From: a bacterium
Lineage (GTDB): Bacteria > JAMOTN01
Assembly (NCBI GenBank): GCA_027062325.1
Contig: JAMOTN010000023.1
Location: forward strand, 1 to 47,089
Length of the DNA stretch: 47,089 nucleotides
Reading direction: 5' to 3'
Positions 1 to 9,590 of this stretch are shown piece by piece. The translations under genes were made by a program, and so were the position numbers. The notes under the pieces were generated by a model, which saw only the letters and a list, made by a program, of their open reading frames with translations, did not search any database and was not told the DNA's origin. Each line of letters starts with the position of its first letter. Within the stretch, counting starts at the first letter, position 1.

Positions 1-2124
1 TGCCTGAACATCAACACCAAAGGACCACGCATACCACTCTGGAGACATTGCAGCTCCACCTTTATCTTCTGCATAAACTGCAACATCATTTATACTCTCT
101 CTTAAATCAAATCCATATCCAGAAAAAATAACCTCGAGGGTCTGCTCAGTGATTTGATTGTAGCTTATCAAGCCGCTGTGACTGTCAAATACTAATCCAT
201 TCACTCGGAATTTTACACTATCAGTAGCCACTCCATTTTCGTCATACAATACTACTTCAATAGTCGTCCTTTTATCACTAACATAAGTGTCACGAGCAGG
301 CTTAATATCCACAACTGTTGGTCCTTCGCCACCTGTAAGAGTTATTTCCCACTCAACCGGCTCATCCATCAAGTTACCAACAGGATTTGTACCATCTGTT
401 GCAGCATCTCTAGCAATAACCTTAATCTTCAAGGTTCCTGGATTCAAACCAGATGGATTATAAGTCAAAATATGAGTAGATGGGCTGTATATGAATGTTC
501 CAAACGGTGTTGTTAGAGCAGTTGCTCCACCACCAGTTATCATGTTTTCTAGTGTCCCTTCAAAAGATGCCTCTGCATTTTCTACGTAAATTCCTATGTC
601 ATCCACACCACTACCCGCATCTGTAACTTCAAAGGAAGTACCGCTAAACTCAGCAAGAGAAACAGTGCTACCCGAAGGGTAAACTCCGGTATATCTTACT
701 TCTGGAGGAGTGGTGTCTATGTAGAACTGTGTAGTAACAGGTCCAACGTCATTGTCATACTTATCTTTTCCTCGCAGCACTACATCAACAGTTCCATCAG
801 CAAGTGGAAGCGGAACATTCAGTTCAACATCTACGCGTACTCCAGTAGGCGAAACTGTCATAGAAGGATTGTCATAAGTAAAAGTTATTCCATTTACTAT
901 CATCTCTACACTCTCTTGCTGAACTTCATCACTATCAGTAAGGTATCCTCTTATCACAGGCTGATTATTCATTAGATAAACACCAGCAGTAGGCTCCGTT
1001 ATCATTCCACTTCCAGTATAAGCACCCCTTTCAATAGTAAAATTCCCGGAAGCTCTGGCAGACTCATTACCAACTTTATCCTTAACAGTAGCATTTACAA
1101 CAACATTTCCTGGCTCCAACGTAATACCAGCTACTTTTAGATCAAATGTAATATTTCCACCAGAAGAGCTGAAACCACTAACTCTAACAGCACTGACATC
1201 AGTATCAGGATTTGACGAAGGAGTGTAAGATGTTCCATTTATTTCAACGACGATTGTGCGCGGATCAACTCCCGATTGAGCCGAAAATCCTGAAGGAGGA
1301 TTATCATTTACGGAGAACACTAATTTGGGCTGCACTTCATCCGTAGTTCCAGTTGGAGATACATATGTTATCGTTGGCACAAACGGATCGTACGTAACCG
1401 TAACGCTGACTTGGGAAGAGGTTTCACCTGAAGCATCAACCGCATACATGTATATTCTATTCTGGCCAGATCCGGTTGGGGAAAGAGTAAGAGGAAGCGC
1501 AAATGGCTGATTCTGATCCAAATTCACCGTAGTCTCAACAGTTGTATTATCAGGATACTTAATCCCCAAAACAAGGTGGTCTAAGTTACCATCCGGATCG
1601 TAAAAGCCGCCCCACCTTATACGCGGATTTGCAGAAGAAGTGAAAAGCGTTCCATTCACATCAACAGAATCAACAACTTCAATCCACGCTGAAGTTGCAG
1701 AAGGTGGTAGATTTGGGGGTGGCGGTGGGGGTGAGACAGTAAAATGTACAGGCCCTGCAGTTGCATTCCCTTCTTCATTATTGCTATTCTTAGCATAAGC
1801 ACTTGCGTTCAAAGTGTGATCTCCAGCATCCAATCCAACAACATAGATTCTTCCCGTATAACTCCCTCCTCCCGAACTAGAAAGAGGCACGCTATAGTTA
1901 TTTCCGTCTATCGAAACTTGAGCATACACAACCTCTAATGTAGCATATGGATTATTATTAACAGTAACACTCAATTCAACAGGCACTGGATCATCATAAT
2001 TATAAGTAGAACCATCTGAAGGACTATTTATATTAACTGTCACCGTTATTGCTGTATAACCTATAGAGAATGCAAGCACAACGCCGAGGATAACCGCAAT
2101 CTTCAAAATTCTCCTCAAACTCAT
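1..2124 (-). CDS. Secreted/surface modular protein with Ig-like/cadherin-like repeats (C-terminus truncated by window edge)
   Basis: Open frame on minus strand from ATG at 2124 to window edge (708 codons, no stop). Translation starts MSLRRILKIAVILGVVLAFSIGYTAITVTVNINSPSDGS (signal peptide), has a Pro-rich linker SPPPPPPNLPP and repeated beta-sandwich-like segments (e.g. VYPSGSTVSLAEFSGTSFEVTDAGSGVDDI). Absent from the ORF track because it runs off the edge. Confidence 0.85.
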   Translation of the reverse strand, partial: MSLRRILKIAVILGVVLAFSIGYTAITVTVNINSPSDGSTYNYDDPVPVELSVTVNNNPYATLEVVYAQVSIDGNNYSVPLSSSGGGSYTGRIYVVGLDAGDHTLNASAYAKNSNNEEGNATAGPVHFTVSPPPPPPNLPPSATSAWIEVVDSVDVNGTLFTSSANPRIRWGGFYDPDGNLDHLVLGIKYPDNTTVETTVNLDQNQPFALPLTLSPTGSGQNRIYMYAVDASGETSSQVSVTVTYDPFVPTITYVSPTGTTDEVQPKLVFSVNDNPPSGFSAQSGVDPRTIVVEINGTSYTPSSNPDTDVSAVRVSGFSSSGGNITFDLKVAGITLEPGNVVVNATVKDKVGNESARASGNFTIERGAYTGSGMITEPTAGVYLMNNQPVIRGYLTDSDEVQQESVEMIVNGITFTYDNPSMTVSPTGVRVDVELNVPLPLADGTVDVVLRGKDKYDNDVGPVTTQFYIDTTPPEVRYTGVYPSGSTVSLAEFSGTSFEVTDAGSGVDDIGIYVENAEASFEGTLENMITGGGATALTTPFGTFIYSPSTHILTYNPSGLNPGTLKIKVIARDAATDGTNPVGNLMDEPVEWEITLTGGEGPTVVDIKPARDTYVSDKRTTIEVVLYDENGVATDSVKFRVNGLVFDSHSGLISYNQITEQTLEVIFSGYGFDLRESINDVAVYAEDKGGAAMSPEWYAWSFGVDVQA

Positions 2125-2207
2125 ATACACTTCCCCCCTCAAAGATACTCTTCAATTAACACTTCGGAAGAAAAAAGTTCAACTTTACACCTAACACTCA
2201 AATTTAC

Positions 2208-2235
2208 TAAAACTCATCGCAACCAATGCCGAAAA
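2208..2235 (+). promoter_or_regulatory. Sigma-28 (FliA)-type promoter: TAAA-N16-GCCGAAAA
   Basis: TAAA at 2208-2211 and GCCGAAAA at 2228-2235, just upstream of the flagellar rod gene at 2266; resembles TAAA-N15-GCCGATAA. Confidence 0.6.
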
Positions 2236-2265
2236 ATTCTTTTAGGAAAGAGAGGGGGATGAGGT

Positions 2266-3111
2266 ATGCAAAGATCTCTTTATACAGCAACCTGTGGAAT
2301 GCTAGTATCAGATGCAGTAGTTCAAACTGTTGCAAACAATCTTGCCAATGTAAATACCACAGCCTTCAAAAAAGACAGAGTAGCAATCAAGGCATACCCT
2401 CAAAAAGACGTGTATAGAATAAAAGATAAACCTTTTTTTGCTCCACCTGTTGGTCTTTTTCCTCAATATATTGGAAAACTCTCCACCGGAGCAGCAGTAG
2501 ATGAAGTTGCTACCGATTTCACGCGTGGCCCAATGAAGGTTACAGATAATAAACTAGACTTTTACATAGACGGAGATTCATTTTTTCTGGTACGCGACAG
2601 AAACGGCAAAATTTACTTTACTCGCGACGGAAGATTCAAGCTAGGTCCGTCAGGTGTTCTCTTAACACGAGATGGACTGATGGTAATGGGCCTAACTCCA
2701 CCTGCCTTTACTACGCAGGGAAACGTCGTAGCTGACTCATCAGGAAAGCTCGCGCGCAATGCCAAACCCATCTCTCTAAGCAATTTAAAAAACTTTAGTG
2801 TAGCAGAAGATGGCACAATAAATGGCTCATTTCCAAACGGAATGGTAATAATGATTGTAAAAGTAAACCCAAAATATCTCAAAAAAATTGGCAAAAATTT
2901 GTACACTTGGGCTGGCCCCAAATCTCAATTTTCATTTGATAAAGAAGCAAGACTGATTCAGGGGGCAGTAGAACTCTCAAATGTCAATGCTGTAGAAGAG
3001 ATGACCCGAATGATCCAATCATTCAGAATGTTCGAGATAAATCAAAAAGTAATCACAACAACTGATGCCATGAATGATAAAATTATTAATGCATCCAAAC
3101 CAACTGCATAA
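2266..3111 (+). CDS. flgF: Flagellar basal-body rod protein, FlgF/FlgG family
   Basis: MQRSLYTATCGMLVSDAVVQTVANNLANVNTTAFKKDR matches the N-terminal rod/hook motif; C-terminus ELSNVNAVEEMTRMIQSFRMFEINQKVITTTDAMNDKIIN is typical of FlgF/FlgG. Confidence 0.85.
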   Translation: MQRSLYTATCGMLVSDAVVQTVANNLANVNTTAFKKDRVAIKAYPQKDVYRIKDKPFFAPPVGLFPQYIGKLSTGAAVDEVATDFTRGPMKVTDNKLDFYIDGDSFFLVRDRNGKIYFTRDGRFKLGPSGVLLTRDGLMVMGLTPPAFTTQGNVVADSSGKLARNAKPISLSNLKNFSVAEDGTINGSFPNGMVIMIVKVNPKYLKKIGKNLYTWAGPKSQFSFDKEARLIQGAVELSNVNAVEEMTRMIQSFRMFEINQKVITTTDAMNDKIINASKPTA

Positions 3112-3117
3112 TACTTC

Positions 3118-3474
3118 CTAAAATTTATAGCCGCAATTTTTAATGTGCTTATACTTATCCTCTTCAGAAAGAGGATATAAACGGCACATTATGGGCTTAT
3201 GTTTGTGAACTCTGCAAAGTGGTACTCCATTCTCATAGTAAAGATACGGACACTCAAATGTAACACTACAACATTTACCACACATTAAGCACCTTCCACT
3301 ACGTACCACCTTTATCTTTATCTCAAAATCTATCTCGGTAAGTTTAAAAACCAACCTGATTCTTCTCCAAAATTGGTGCAGCAACCCTACCACCCAAAAA
3401 ATCTTTTCAATTCCAAATGCTTCGATTAACATTCTCAGAACCTTCCACTTAAAAACTCTCACTAAATGCACCAC
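3118..3474 (-). CDS. YkgJ-type cysteine-cluster protein
   Basis: C-terminal CLMCGKCCSVTFECPYLYYENGVPLCRVHKHKPIMCRLYPLS matches the zinc/iron-chelating CxxCxxCC...C...C motif. Confidence 0.7.
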   Translation of the reverse strand: MVHLVRVFKWKVLRMLIEAFGIEKIFWVVGLLHQFWRRIRLVFKLTEIDFEIKIKVVRSGRCLMCGKCCSVTFECPYLYYENGVPLCRVHKHKPIMCRLYPLSEEDKYKHIKNCGYKF

Positions 3475-3518
3475 CCAATGCTAATAAAAACAGATAAAAA
3501 TTTATGAAAAACACTACC

Positions 3519-4475
3519 TTATTTTCTATCGAAAGGAACCTTTACAACAACAAGCTCATACGGATAAGTGCCATCTGCAAAAAACTCAAAGCTTTTAAAA
3601 ACAACATTACCTTCTTTCGCTACTGCAAGTTTTAAATCCCTTTCAAAAGAATTTCTAAAGTCCTCAGTTCCATCCCTCAAGCAAAACAACATTATAAGTT
3701 CTATTCCTCTCTTTCCTTCAAAAGTAACATAAGGCAAAACATCTATTTTCCCCCATCTTATATAGGAAGCTACTTTAAACTTGTCCGGAAAAGCTATTCC
3801 CAAACTTGGAGCATCAAATACCCAGCAGGCAATTGCGTAGCGATAATCTGCTTCTCCTAAGTAATCAAGAACATTTAACTCGTAAGTACTAGTCTGCCTT
3901 ATTGCCTCTTCCAATCCAGGCATAGCCATATCCTCAAATTTCAACTCTAATCCCGATTCAAAAGTAGAATGCTCTATTTCATGCACTTTTAGAAAATAAT
4001 CAAATCTTGTATTAAAAATGGCACTCATTCTATCAAAGTCTTTTTGTACATCAGCAAAAGAAACTCCGGGTAAAAAAATTCGTTGATCCAACTTAAAAAC
4101 CTGTCTTCTATATGTACTCCCATCTACGGGATTTCTGAATTCTTCAGTAGCTTTGAAAAATTTGCCCACCATAAAAAATGCTGCATACTTATCAAAATCT
4201 ACTCCTTTTTCCTTCCATAAATCAAAAAACTTTCTCCACCTTTCACCTAAGCTTCCAAGCGAACTAGAGGTAGTAGCCTCAAATTTAGCACTTCCATAAT
4301 CAATACTTTCTAAATAAAACTTTAAATACTTCAAATTCACATAAAGTGCATAATCTGCCTTAAAGTTTGACATTTGATTATCTATCGCCTCGTAAGTATA
4401 ATCCATATCGCTGAACAAAGCTGCAACAATCATAACCATTCCCATTATTAGGAACACTATTATCCTCAATTCCAT
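3519..4475 (-). CDS. Hypothetical membrane-anchored protein downstream of fliA
   Basis: 318-aa ORF with one N-terminal TM segment (MELRIIVFLIMGMVMIVAALFSD); 14 nt downstream of fliA; no family recognised. Confidence 0.75.
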   Translation of the reverse strand: MELRIIVFLIMGMVMIVAALFSDMDYTYEAIDNQMSNFKADYALYVNLKYLKFYLESIDYGSAKFEATTSSSLGSLGERWRKFFDLWKEKGVDFDKYAAFFMVGKFFKATEEFRNPVDGSTYRRQVFKLDQRIFLPGVSFADVQKDFDRMSAIFNTRFDYFLKVHEIEHSTFESGLELKFEDMAMPGLEEAIRQTSTYELNVLDYLGEADYRYAIACWVFDAPSLGIAFPDKFKVASYIRWGKIDVLPYVTFEGKRGIELIMLFCLRDGTEDFRNSFERDLKLAVAKEGNVVFKSFEFFADGTYPYELVVVKVPFDRK

Positions 4476-4489
4476 CCCTCCACCTGCTC

Positions 4490-5284
4490 TTATATCTCAC
4501 CTTGAGCCCACACGGAGTAAAACTCTTCCAAATACCCTCTAAGACGCGACAAACCCTTCGAATAAAGCTGACTCACACGCGAATCAGAAACACCTAAAAC
4601 TTTGGCAATGTGTTTATGCGGCAATCCCTCAACGTGATGAAGATATATCACAAGTCTTTCATTCTCAGGTAACTTCGCTAAAGCTTTTTTCAACTCTTCG
4701 TGCAGAGAATCTTTTATCGCACTTCTTTGAGGATCGTATTCTGAAGAAGCAATTGTCTCTTCCCGGAGAATCTCACCTTCAGAAGTCGAGTAGATAACAT
4801 CACTTGTTGAGAGAAGATACACCATATTTAACTCTTCTAAACGTTTTCTCAGTTCCCGCAAACTTATTCCTAAATACTGAGCTACCTCTTCATCTGTAGC
4901 AGGTCTCCCCAACTTTCTCTCAAGTTCAGTATACGCTCTCTGCACCTCTTTTACCCTTTTTCTTGCAGTTCTGGACATCCAATCAACTTCTCGCAATTCG
5001 TCAAGTATTGCCCCTCTTATCCTGTTCTGAGCATAACTTTTAAATTTTACTCCTTTAGAAGGATCGTACTTTTCAATGGCATCCATCAACCCTAAATTCC
5101 CACTGCTTATTAAATCATCCACACTAACACTTTTGGGAACATTTTTGTAAACGCTATAAGCTATTTGAACAACAAGAGGAGTGTATTTTTCAACTATTCT
5201 CTCAAGTGCAGAGCGATCCCCCTCTTCTTTATACGCTCTCCACAACTCCAGATCCTCATCTATTCTCTCTTTTTTCCTCGGCAC
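4490..5284 (-). CDS. fliA: RNA polymerase sigma factor FliA (sigma-28 family)
   Basis: Sigma region 2 (LVVQIAYSVYKNVPKSVSVDDLISSGNLGLMDAIEKYDPSKGVKFKSYAQNRIRGAILDELREVDWMSRTARK) and region 4 (LPENERLVIYLHHVEGLPHKHIAKVLGVSDSRVSQLYSKGLSRLR); the RGAILDELREVDW motif is FliA/WhiG type. Confidence 0.93.
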   Translation of the reverse strand: MPRKKERIDEDLELWRAYKEEGDRSALERIVEKYTPLVVQIAYSVYKNVPKSVSVDDLISSGNLGLMDAIEKYDPSKGVKFKSYAQNRIRGAILDELREVDWMSRTARKRVKEVQRAYTELERKLGRPATDEEVAQYLGISLRELRKRLEELNMVYLLSTSDVIYSTSEGEILREETIASSEYDPQRSAIKDSLHEELKKALAKLPENERLVIYLHHVEGLPHKHIAKVLGVSDSRVSQLYSKGLSRLRGYLEEFYSVWAQGEI

Positions 5285-5349
5285 CTCTCCATCCCCCCAT
5301 TATGTGTGTATTTTATCAGAAAGTAGAAACATAGAAAAGTAGACACTAA

Positions 5350-5375
5350 TAAAAATCCCCTCCAAACTGGAGGGG
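5350..5375 (-). terminator. Rho-independent terminator of the PorV-like gene
   Basis: Stem CCCCTCCA-AAC-TGGAGGGG (5357-5375); on the minus strand it is followed by ATTTTTATT. Confidence 0.8.
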
Positions 5376-5427
5376 CAAAGTTGTTAGTAACAATACCATT
5401 TATTAATTTTAGAGCTGCTGATTATCA

Positions 5428-6450
5428 TCACCAACTCCAACCAACAGAGACCCTATGAAGATTCCCTAATCCATCTTCAGCATAAGCGTAATCCAACTTT
5501 AGTTGATCGTTAATCTTAATTCTTGCACCTGCTGTTACACCATTTTGATTCTTTCCCAACCTTATTGAAAACCTATCTTTGAATGACTTTTCAACTCCCG
5601 CTAAAACCTCTGCATCCTCATCTTCAATCTTTAAAACCTCCAATCCAAACTTCAATCCATACTCTGCTTTATCATAAACAAGACCAAATCTTACATACAC
5701 TGGTACATCATCATTTTCTGACTTATCATCCCAATCAAGCTCTGCACCAATATTTGAAACTGAAAGACCAAGGGACAGTCTATCGGTAGGTTTGTAAGCA
5801 ATTCCCAAATCCACTCCAACTCCATCTGCAGAATAAGTATAGACATCCTGATTCAAAAATTTTAAGGATACTCCGAAAGCCACATCACTTCTAAACCTAT
5901 AACCTGCGCTCAACCATATAGCATCTTCTTTATCATCAAACGTACCTAGGATATTTCCATTATTATCTGTGCGCAATATGTCATCAACCTCAAATCTTCC
6001 CCAACCAATCGCGTAAGCTAACTTACCAACACGAGTTGAAAATCCAAAGAACTTGTAGCTTCTATCGAGGGGCATGTTGCAGCTTGTGGATATCATATCC
6101 TGCTTTGGCTCTTGATAAGCGATGTTTGCAGGATTCCAGTAAACCGAGTCAGCACCTGAAAAATCAGCAACCCCTATTCCACCCATTCCAACACCACGGG
6201 CCGACACTCCTATTTTCAAAAAAGCAGCAGCTCCTCCTGCAGAATCAGAAGTTGTGTCTGCAAATGATGCAACTGTAGCAAAAACAATTAATACTAGCAC
6301 TATAGCCGTTTTTAACAACGCTCCTCCATATCCTGCCCTTTTTCCAAAAGTTTTACCACCCTTTACTTTATCTACTTCAAAGTGCGGTGCTGAGCTATCC
6401 AAACCCATTCTACTCTCCAAATCAACCAAGCCCCATAATCTATACTTCAT
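5428..6450 (-). CDS. PorV/PorQ-type (UPF0164-like) outer-membrane beta-barrel protein
   Basis: AAAFLKIGVSARGVGMGGIGVADFSGADSVYWNPANIAYQ is characteristic of the PorV/UPF0164 family, followed by barrel-like strands and a terminal RVSVGWSW. Confidence 0.8.
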   Translation of the reverse strand: MKYRLWGLVDLESRMGLDSSAPHFEVDKVKGGKTFGKRAGYGGALLKTAIVLVLIVFATVASFADTTSDSAGGAAAFLKIGVSARGVGMGGIGVADFSGADSVYWNPANIAYQEPKQDMISTSCNMPLDRSYKFFGFSTRVGKLAYAIGWGRFEVDDILRTDNNGNILGTFDDKEDAIWLSAGYRFRSDVAFGVSLKFLNQDVYTYSADGVGVDLGIAYKPTDRLSLGLSVSNIGAELDWDDKSENDDVPVYVRFGLVYDKAEYGLKFGLEVLKIEDEDAEVLAGVEKSFKDRFSIRLGKNQNGVTAGARIKINDQLKLDYAYAEDGLGNLHRVSVGWSW

Positions 6451-6492
6451 AATACTTCACCCCTCGACACCTGAACTTAAAGAAATTCATTC

Positions 6493-7902
6493 TTAACTTC
6501 CACTGCCAGTATATACTCCAACAACATAGTTATCATCAGGGCCAGCAATAGAATCCGGTTTGATTACAAGTTCTCCACCACCATTATTTCCCGTGCTAAT
6601 GGGAGTCCCAGCTATACTAACAGTAACTGTTCTAACACCGGCCGGCACATTTGGAACTTCATAGTAAGCTATATGGTAGTTCACTCCCGTAACTGTAGAA
6701 GTTTGAACCTGCGTAGGAGTAATGGATCTGCTCGGAATTCCCGCAACATTTAAAGCAGTGGCGTTATTGACAAGGAAAGTAAACTCATCGGCACCTATAT
6801 CATCATTTTTCGCAATCACCTTTATTTTCAGCGTTGCCGACAGAGCTTGCAAAGTAATTGTATCTATCGAAACCTGAGGCAAAGCAGGGGTAAGAACAAA
6901 TTCCTGAGGGTAAGAATCAGAAGCCACACTAAAATAAGGGCTCGTAACTTCTAACACATACTTATGAGTCGTATTAGTTGGAAGAAGTGGCACATCTGTT
7001 AATTCTACCTTTGCAGACACATCCCCATTATTCTGTAAGTTGTCTATATCAGCATCGTATATGGGCTTCCCACCAATAGCATCAAGCCAAATTGTTATGT
7101 GAATTCCCTTTGTCAATCCATCTGGACAGTAAAGATGGCAAGTCACATTTCCCGTACCTGCTCTGAGATGAAAATCTACAGTGGTTTCGCGATTCGCATA
7201 AACAGTAACTCCACTTGCAGTATTTCCCTCTACTCTGCTGATTACTCTTTCTCCTTCACTTGAACTACTCTCAGTAGGATATCCTTCCGCTATAACTTGA
7301 AGGTTATATTCACCTTCTGCAACCACAAGTTCATATTCTCCATTACTATTAGTTGTCGCAGAATATGTATTGCTGCTTGTAGTAGTCTCTGTATCAGTCT
7401 CTCCCTCAGTAGCTGTTGAAGTACTCTTCGCAACAACAAGAGCATTTGCAATTGGCTCTCCAGTGACTCCATCGTAAACTTTTCCTCTTATTACTCCCGT
7501 TCCAGTAGTGGTTATTCTTTCCAACTTTATAAGCACAGGATAAATTTCACCTGCGGATACTTTAAAACCCACTCCCTCTGCAGCTGCATCACTGGGAATT
7601 ATGCTATCCGGAATCTTATCCTTTACTTTCCAACCATCACTTATAACATTAAAGTAATAAGTTTTGTACGGATCAAGCCCTCTTATACTAACTTTTCCAT
7701 TTGCATCAGTTTGATAAACTTTCTGAAGTGTCGGCTCATCAGAGCGAACCAATAACAACTGAATTCCCTGCAAAGGAGCACCTGTAGAGATGTCAACCAC
7801 ACTAACATCAAATCCTGCATCAGAAGTAGTGGCTCCCAAGCTACATCCTGCTATGAAAACAAAGGCAGCCACTACAGGGATCAACCACAAAATCTTTCTC
7901 AT
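6493..7902 (-). CDS. Lipoprotein with carboxypeptidase-regulatory-like (beta-sandwich) domains
   Basis: MRKILWLIPVVAAFVFIAGCSLG lipobox (IAGC); domains such as GVIRGKVYDGVTGEPIANALVVAKS...NGEYELVVAEGEYNLQVIAEGY. Confidence 0.8.
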   Translation of the reverse strand: MRKILWLIPVVAAFVFIAGCSLGATTSDAGFDVSVVDISTGAPLQGIQLLLVRSDEPTLQKVYQTDANGKVSIRGLDPYKTYYFNVISDGWKVKDKIPDSIIPSDAAAEGVGFKVSAGEIYPVLIKLERITTTGTGVIRGKVYDGVTGEPIANALVVAKSTSTATEGETDTETTTSSNTYSATTNSNGEYELVVAEGEYNLQVIAEGYPTESSSSEGERVISRVEGNTASGVTVYANRETTVDFHLRAGTGNVTCHLYCPDGLTKGIHITIWLDAIGGKPIYDADIDNLQNNGDVSAKVELTDVPLLPTNTTHKYVLEVTSPYFSVASDSYPQEFVLTPALPQVSIDTITLQALSATLKIKVIAKNDDIGADEFTFLVNNATALNVAGIPSRSITPTQVQTSTVTGVNYHIAYYEVPNVPAGVRTVTVSIAGTPISTGNNGGGELVIKPDSIAGPDDNYVVGVYTGSGS

Positions 7903-7906
7903 ACAC

Positions 7907-7966
7907 TATCCCTCCCTGCCAACTCCTTAGAAACTTCCTGTAAACTAAATCGACAGGGAGGGGATA
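7907..7966 (-). promoter_or_regulatory. 5' UTR inverted repeat that can sequester the Shine-Dalgarno of the lipoprotein gene
   Basis: Minus-strand RNA: TATCCCCTCCCTG (7966-7954) ... CAGGGAGGGATA (7918-7907), 12 bp with one bulged C; the downstream arm contains the SD GGGAGGGA just before ATG at 7902. Confidence 0.5.
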
Positions 7967-7974
7967 CTTTTTAA

Positions 7975-9105
7975 CTAACCAAACAGTTTTAGAAGGTATC
8001 CAGCAACCACAGCAGATCCTATAACTCCAGCAACGTTAGGCCCCATCGCATGCATCAAAATGAAATTTGAAGGATCTTCTTGAGAAGCTATTCTTTGCAC
8101 CACACGTGCAGACATTGGAACAGCAGAAACTCCAGCAGCACCTATCATCGGATTTATCTTGTCCTTCAAAAACAGATTCATAAATTTAGCAAACAAAACG
8201 CCGGCCGCCGTTGCAAAAGCAAAGGCAACTGCTCCAAGAATAACTATCTTTATAGTCTTTAAAGTCAAGAAAGTATCCGCTCTCATAGTTGCTCCAACTG
8301 CTAATCCAAGAATTATTGTCAAAATGTCTATAAATGCATTTTGAACAGTTGTACTCAGTCTCTCAACAACTCCACACTCTCTCAACAAATTTCCAAACAT
8401 GAGCATTCCAACCAAAGGTGTGGCATCTGGTATGAGAAGACAAGTTACAATTGTAACCACTATGGGAAATAGAATTTTTTCTTCCCTACTAACATTGCGA
8501 AGTATAGGCATCTTAATTCTTCTCTCATCTCTACTGGTCAACAATTTAATAACAGGTGGCTGTATCAATGGTACAAGAGACATATACGAATAAGCTGCAA
8601 CTGCAACAGGTCCCAATATATGTGGTGCAAGCTTAGCTGTCAAAAATATCGTAGTTGGACCATCAGCCCCTCCTATTATTCCTATACTAGCTGCTTCCTT
8701 AAATGAAAATCCAAGCCAGATAGCCCCGTACAAAGCAGCAAATATGCCAAATTGAGCAGCTGCCCCAAGGAGAAAAGTTAAAGGATTGGCAAGAAGTGGG
8801 GTAAAATCTGTGAGTGCCCCAACACCAAGAAATATTAACGGCGGAACTATTTCTAATCTAACAGTTTGCAATAGATAATAAAACAATCCCCCCGCTTCCT
8901 GACCATGTGGAACTTTGACCAATACGTGTGGTGGAATATTCACCAGTATAGTTGAAAAGCCTATAGGAACCAGCAAAGCAGGCTCGTATTGCTTTTTTAT
9001 ACCAAACCAAAGCAATAAAAGTCCCACACCTATCATAACCAGGTTCTTCCAACTAAGCATCAAAATTCCTTCAAACAACAATTTAGTAATATCCAACCCT
9101 ATCAC
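7975..9105 (-). CDS. oadB: Na+-translocating decarboxylase beta subunit (OadB/MmdB/GcdB family)
   Basis: Multi-TM protein with GIIGGADGPTTIFLTAKLAP and AAGVSAVPMSARVVQRIASQEDPSNFILMHAMGPNVAGVIGSAVVAG motifs. Confidence 0.93.
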   Translation of the reverse strand: MIGLDITKLLFEGILMLSWKNLVMIGVGLLLLWFGIKKQYEPALLVPIGFSTILVNIPPHVLVKVPHGQEAGGLFYYLLQTVRLEIVPPLIFLGVGALTDFTPLLANPLTFLLGAAAQFGIFAALYGAIWLGFSFKEAASIGIIGGADGPTTIFLTAKLAPHILGPVAVAAYSYMSLVPLIQPPVIKLLTSRDERRIKMPILRNVSREEKILFPIVVTIVTCLLIPDATPLVGMLMFGNLLRECGVVERLSTTVQNAFIDILTIILGLAVGATMRADTFLTLKTIKIVILGAVAFAFATAAGVLFAKFMNLFLKDKINPMIGAAGVSAVPMSARVVQRIASQEDPSNFILMHAMGPNVAGVIGSAVVAGYLLKLFG

Positions 9106-9131
9106 CTCGCGGCTTTATCACACTTTAAAAA

Positions 9132-9542
9132 CTACTCAAATTCAATCAAAGCCTGACCATTTTCAACTGTTTCGCCCTCTTTCACCAATATCTTTTTAAC
9201 CACTCCATCAATTGGTGATGGAATATCATTATTCATCTTCATAGCCTCAAGCACAATTACTATTTCTCCCTTTTTAACACTATCCCCCTCAGAAACCTTC
9301 ACGTGAACAACTCTTCCTGCTATTGGAGCTTTTAAAACTTTGCCATCTAATGAAGCTGAAGGAGTAGAAGTTACAGGTTTTGAAACTGCAGGAGTATCAA
9401 CAACAGTCTGGGTTGAAGAAACAGAGCTAAAATTACCAGCACTTTCCTTATTTACTCCCGATCCAAAATCTTCCAGCTCTTCCACTACAACTTCATAAGT
9501 TTTTCCATTAACAGACACCTTAAATTTTCTTGCACGTCCCAC
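9132..9542 (-). CDS. Biotin carrier protein (biotinyl/lipoyl domain) of the decarboxylase
   Basis: VIVLEAMKMNNDIPSPIDGVVKKILVKEGETVENGQALIEFE carries the EAMKM biotinylation site. Start set at an internal GTG preceded by GGGGGGA; the track ORF begins at a TTG at 9590. Confidence 0.88.
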   Translation of the reverse strand: MGRARKFKVSVNGKTYEVVVEELEDFGSGVNKESAGNFSSVSSTQTVVDTPAVSKPVTSTPSASLDGKVLKAPIAGRVVHVKVSEGDSVKKGEIVIVLEAMKMNNDIPSPIDGVVKKILVKEGETVENGQALIEFE

Positions 9543-9590
9543 ACCTATTCCCCCCTGTTTACCACTATTTTTACTCAACTTTAAACTCAA

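Noticed and set aside
2226-2417. 63-aa plus-strand ORF overlapping the start of flgF
   Set aside because: Wrong frame; the overlapping 281-aa frame has clear rod-protein motifs.
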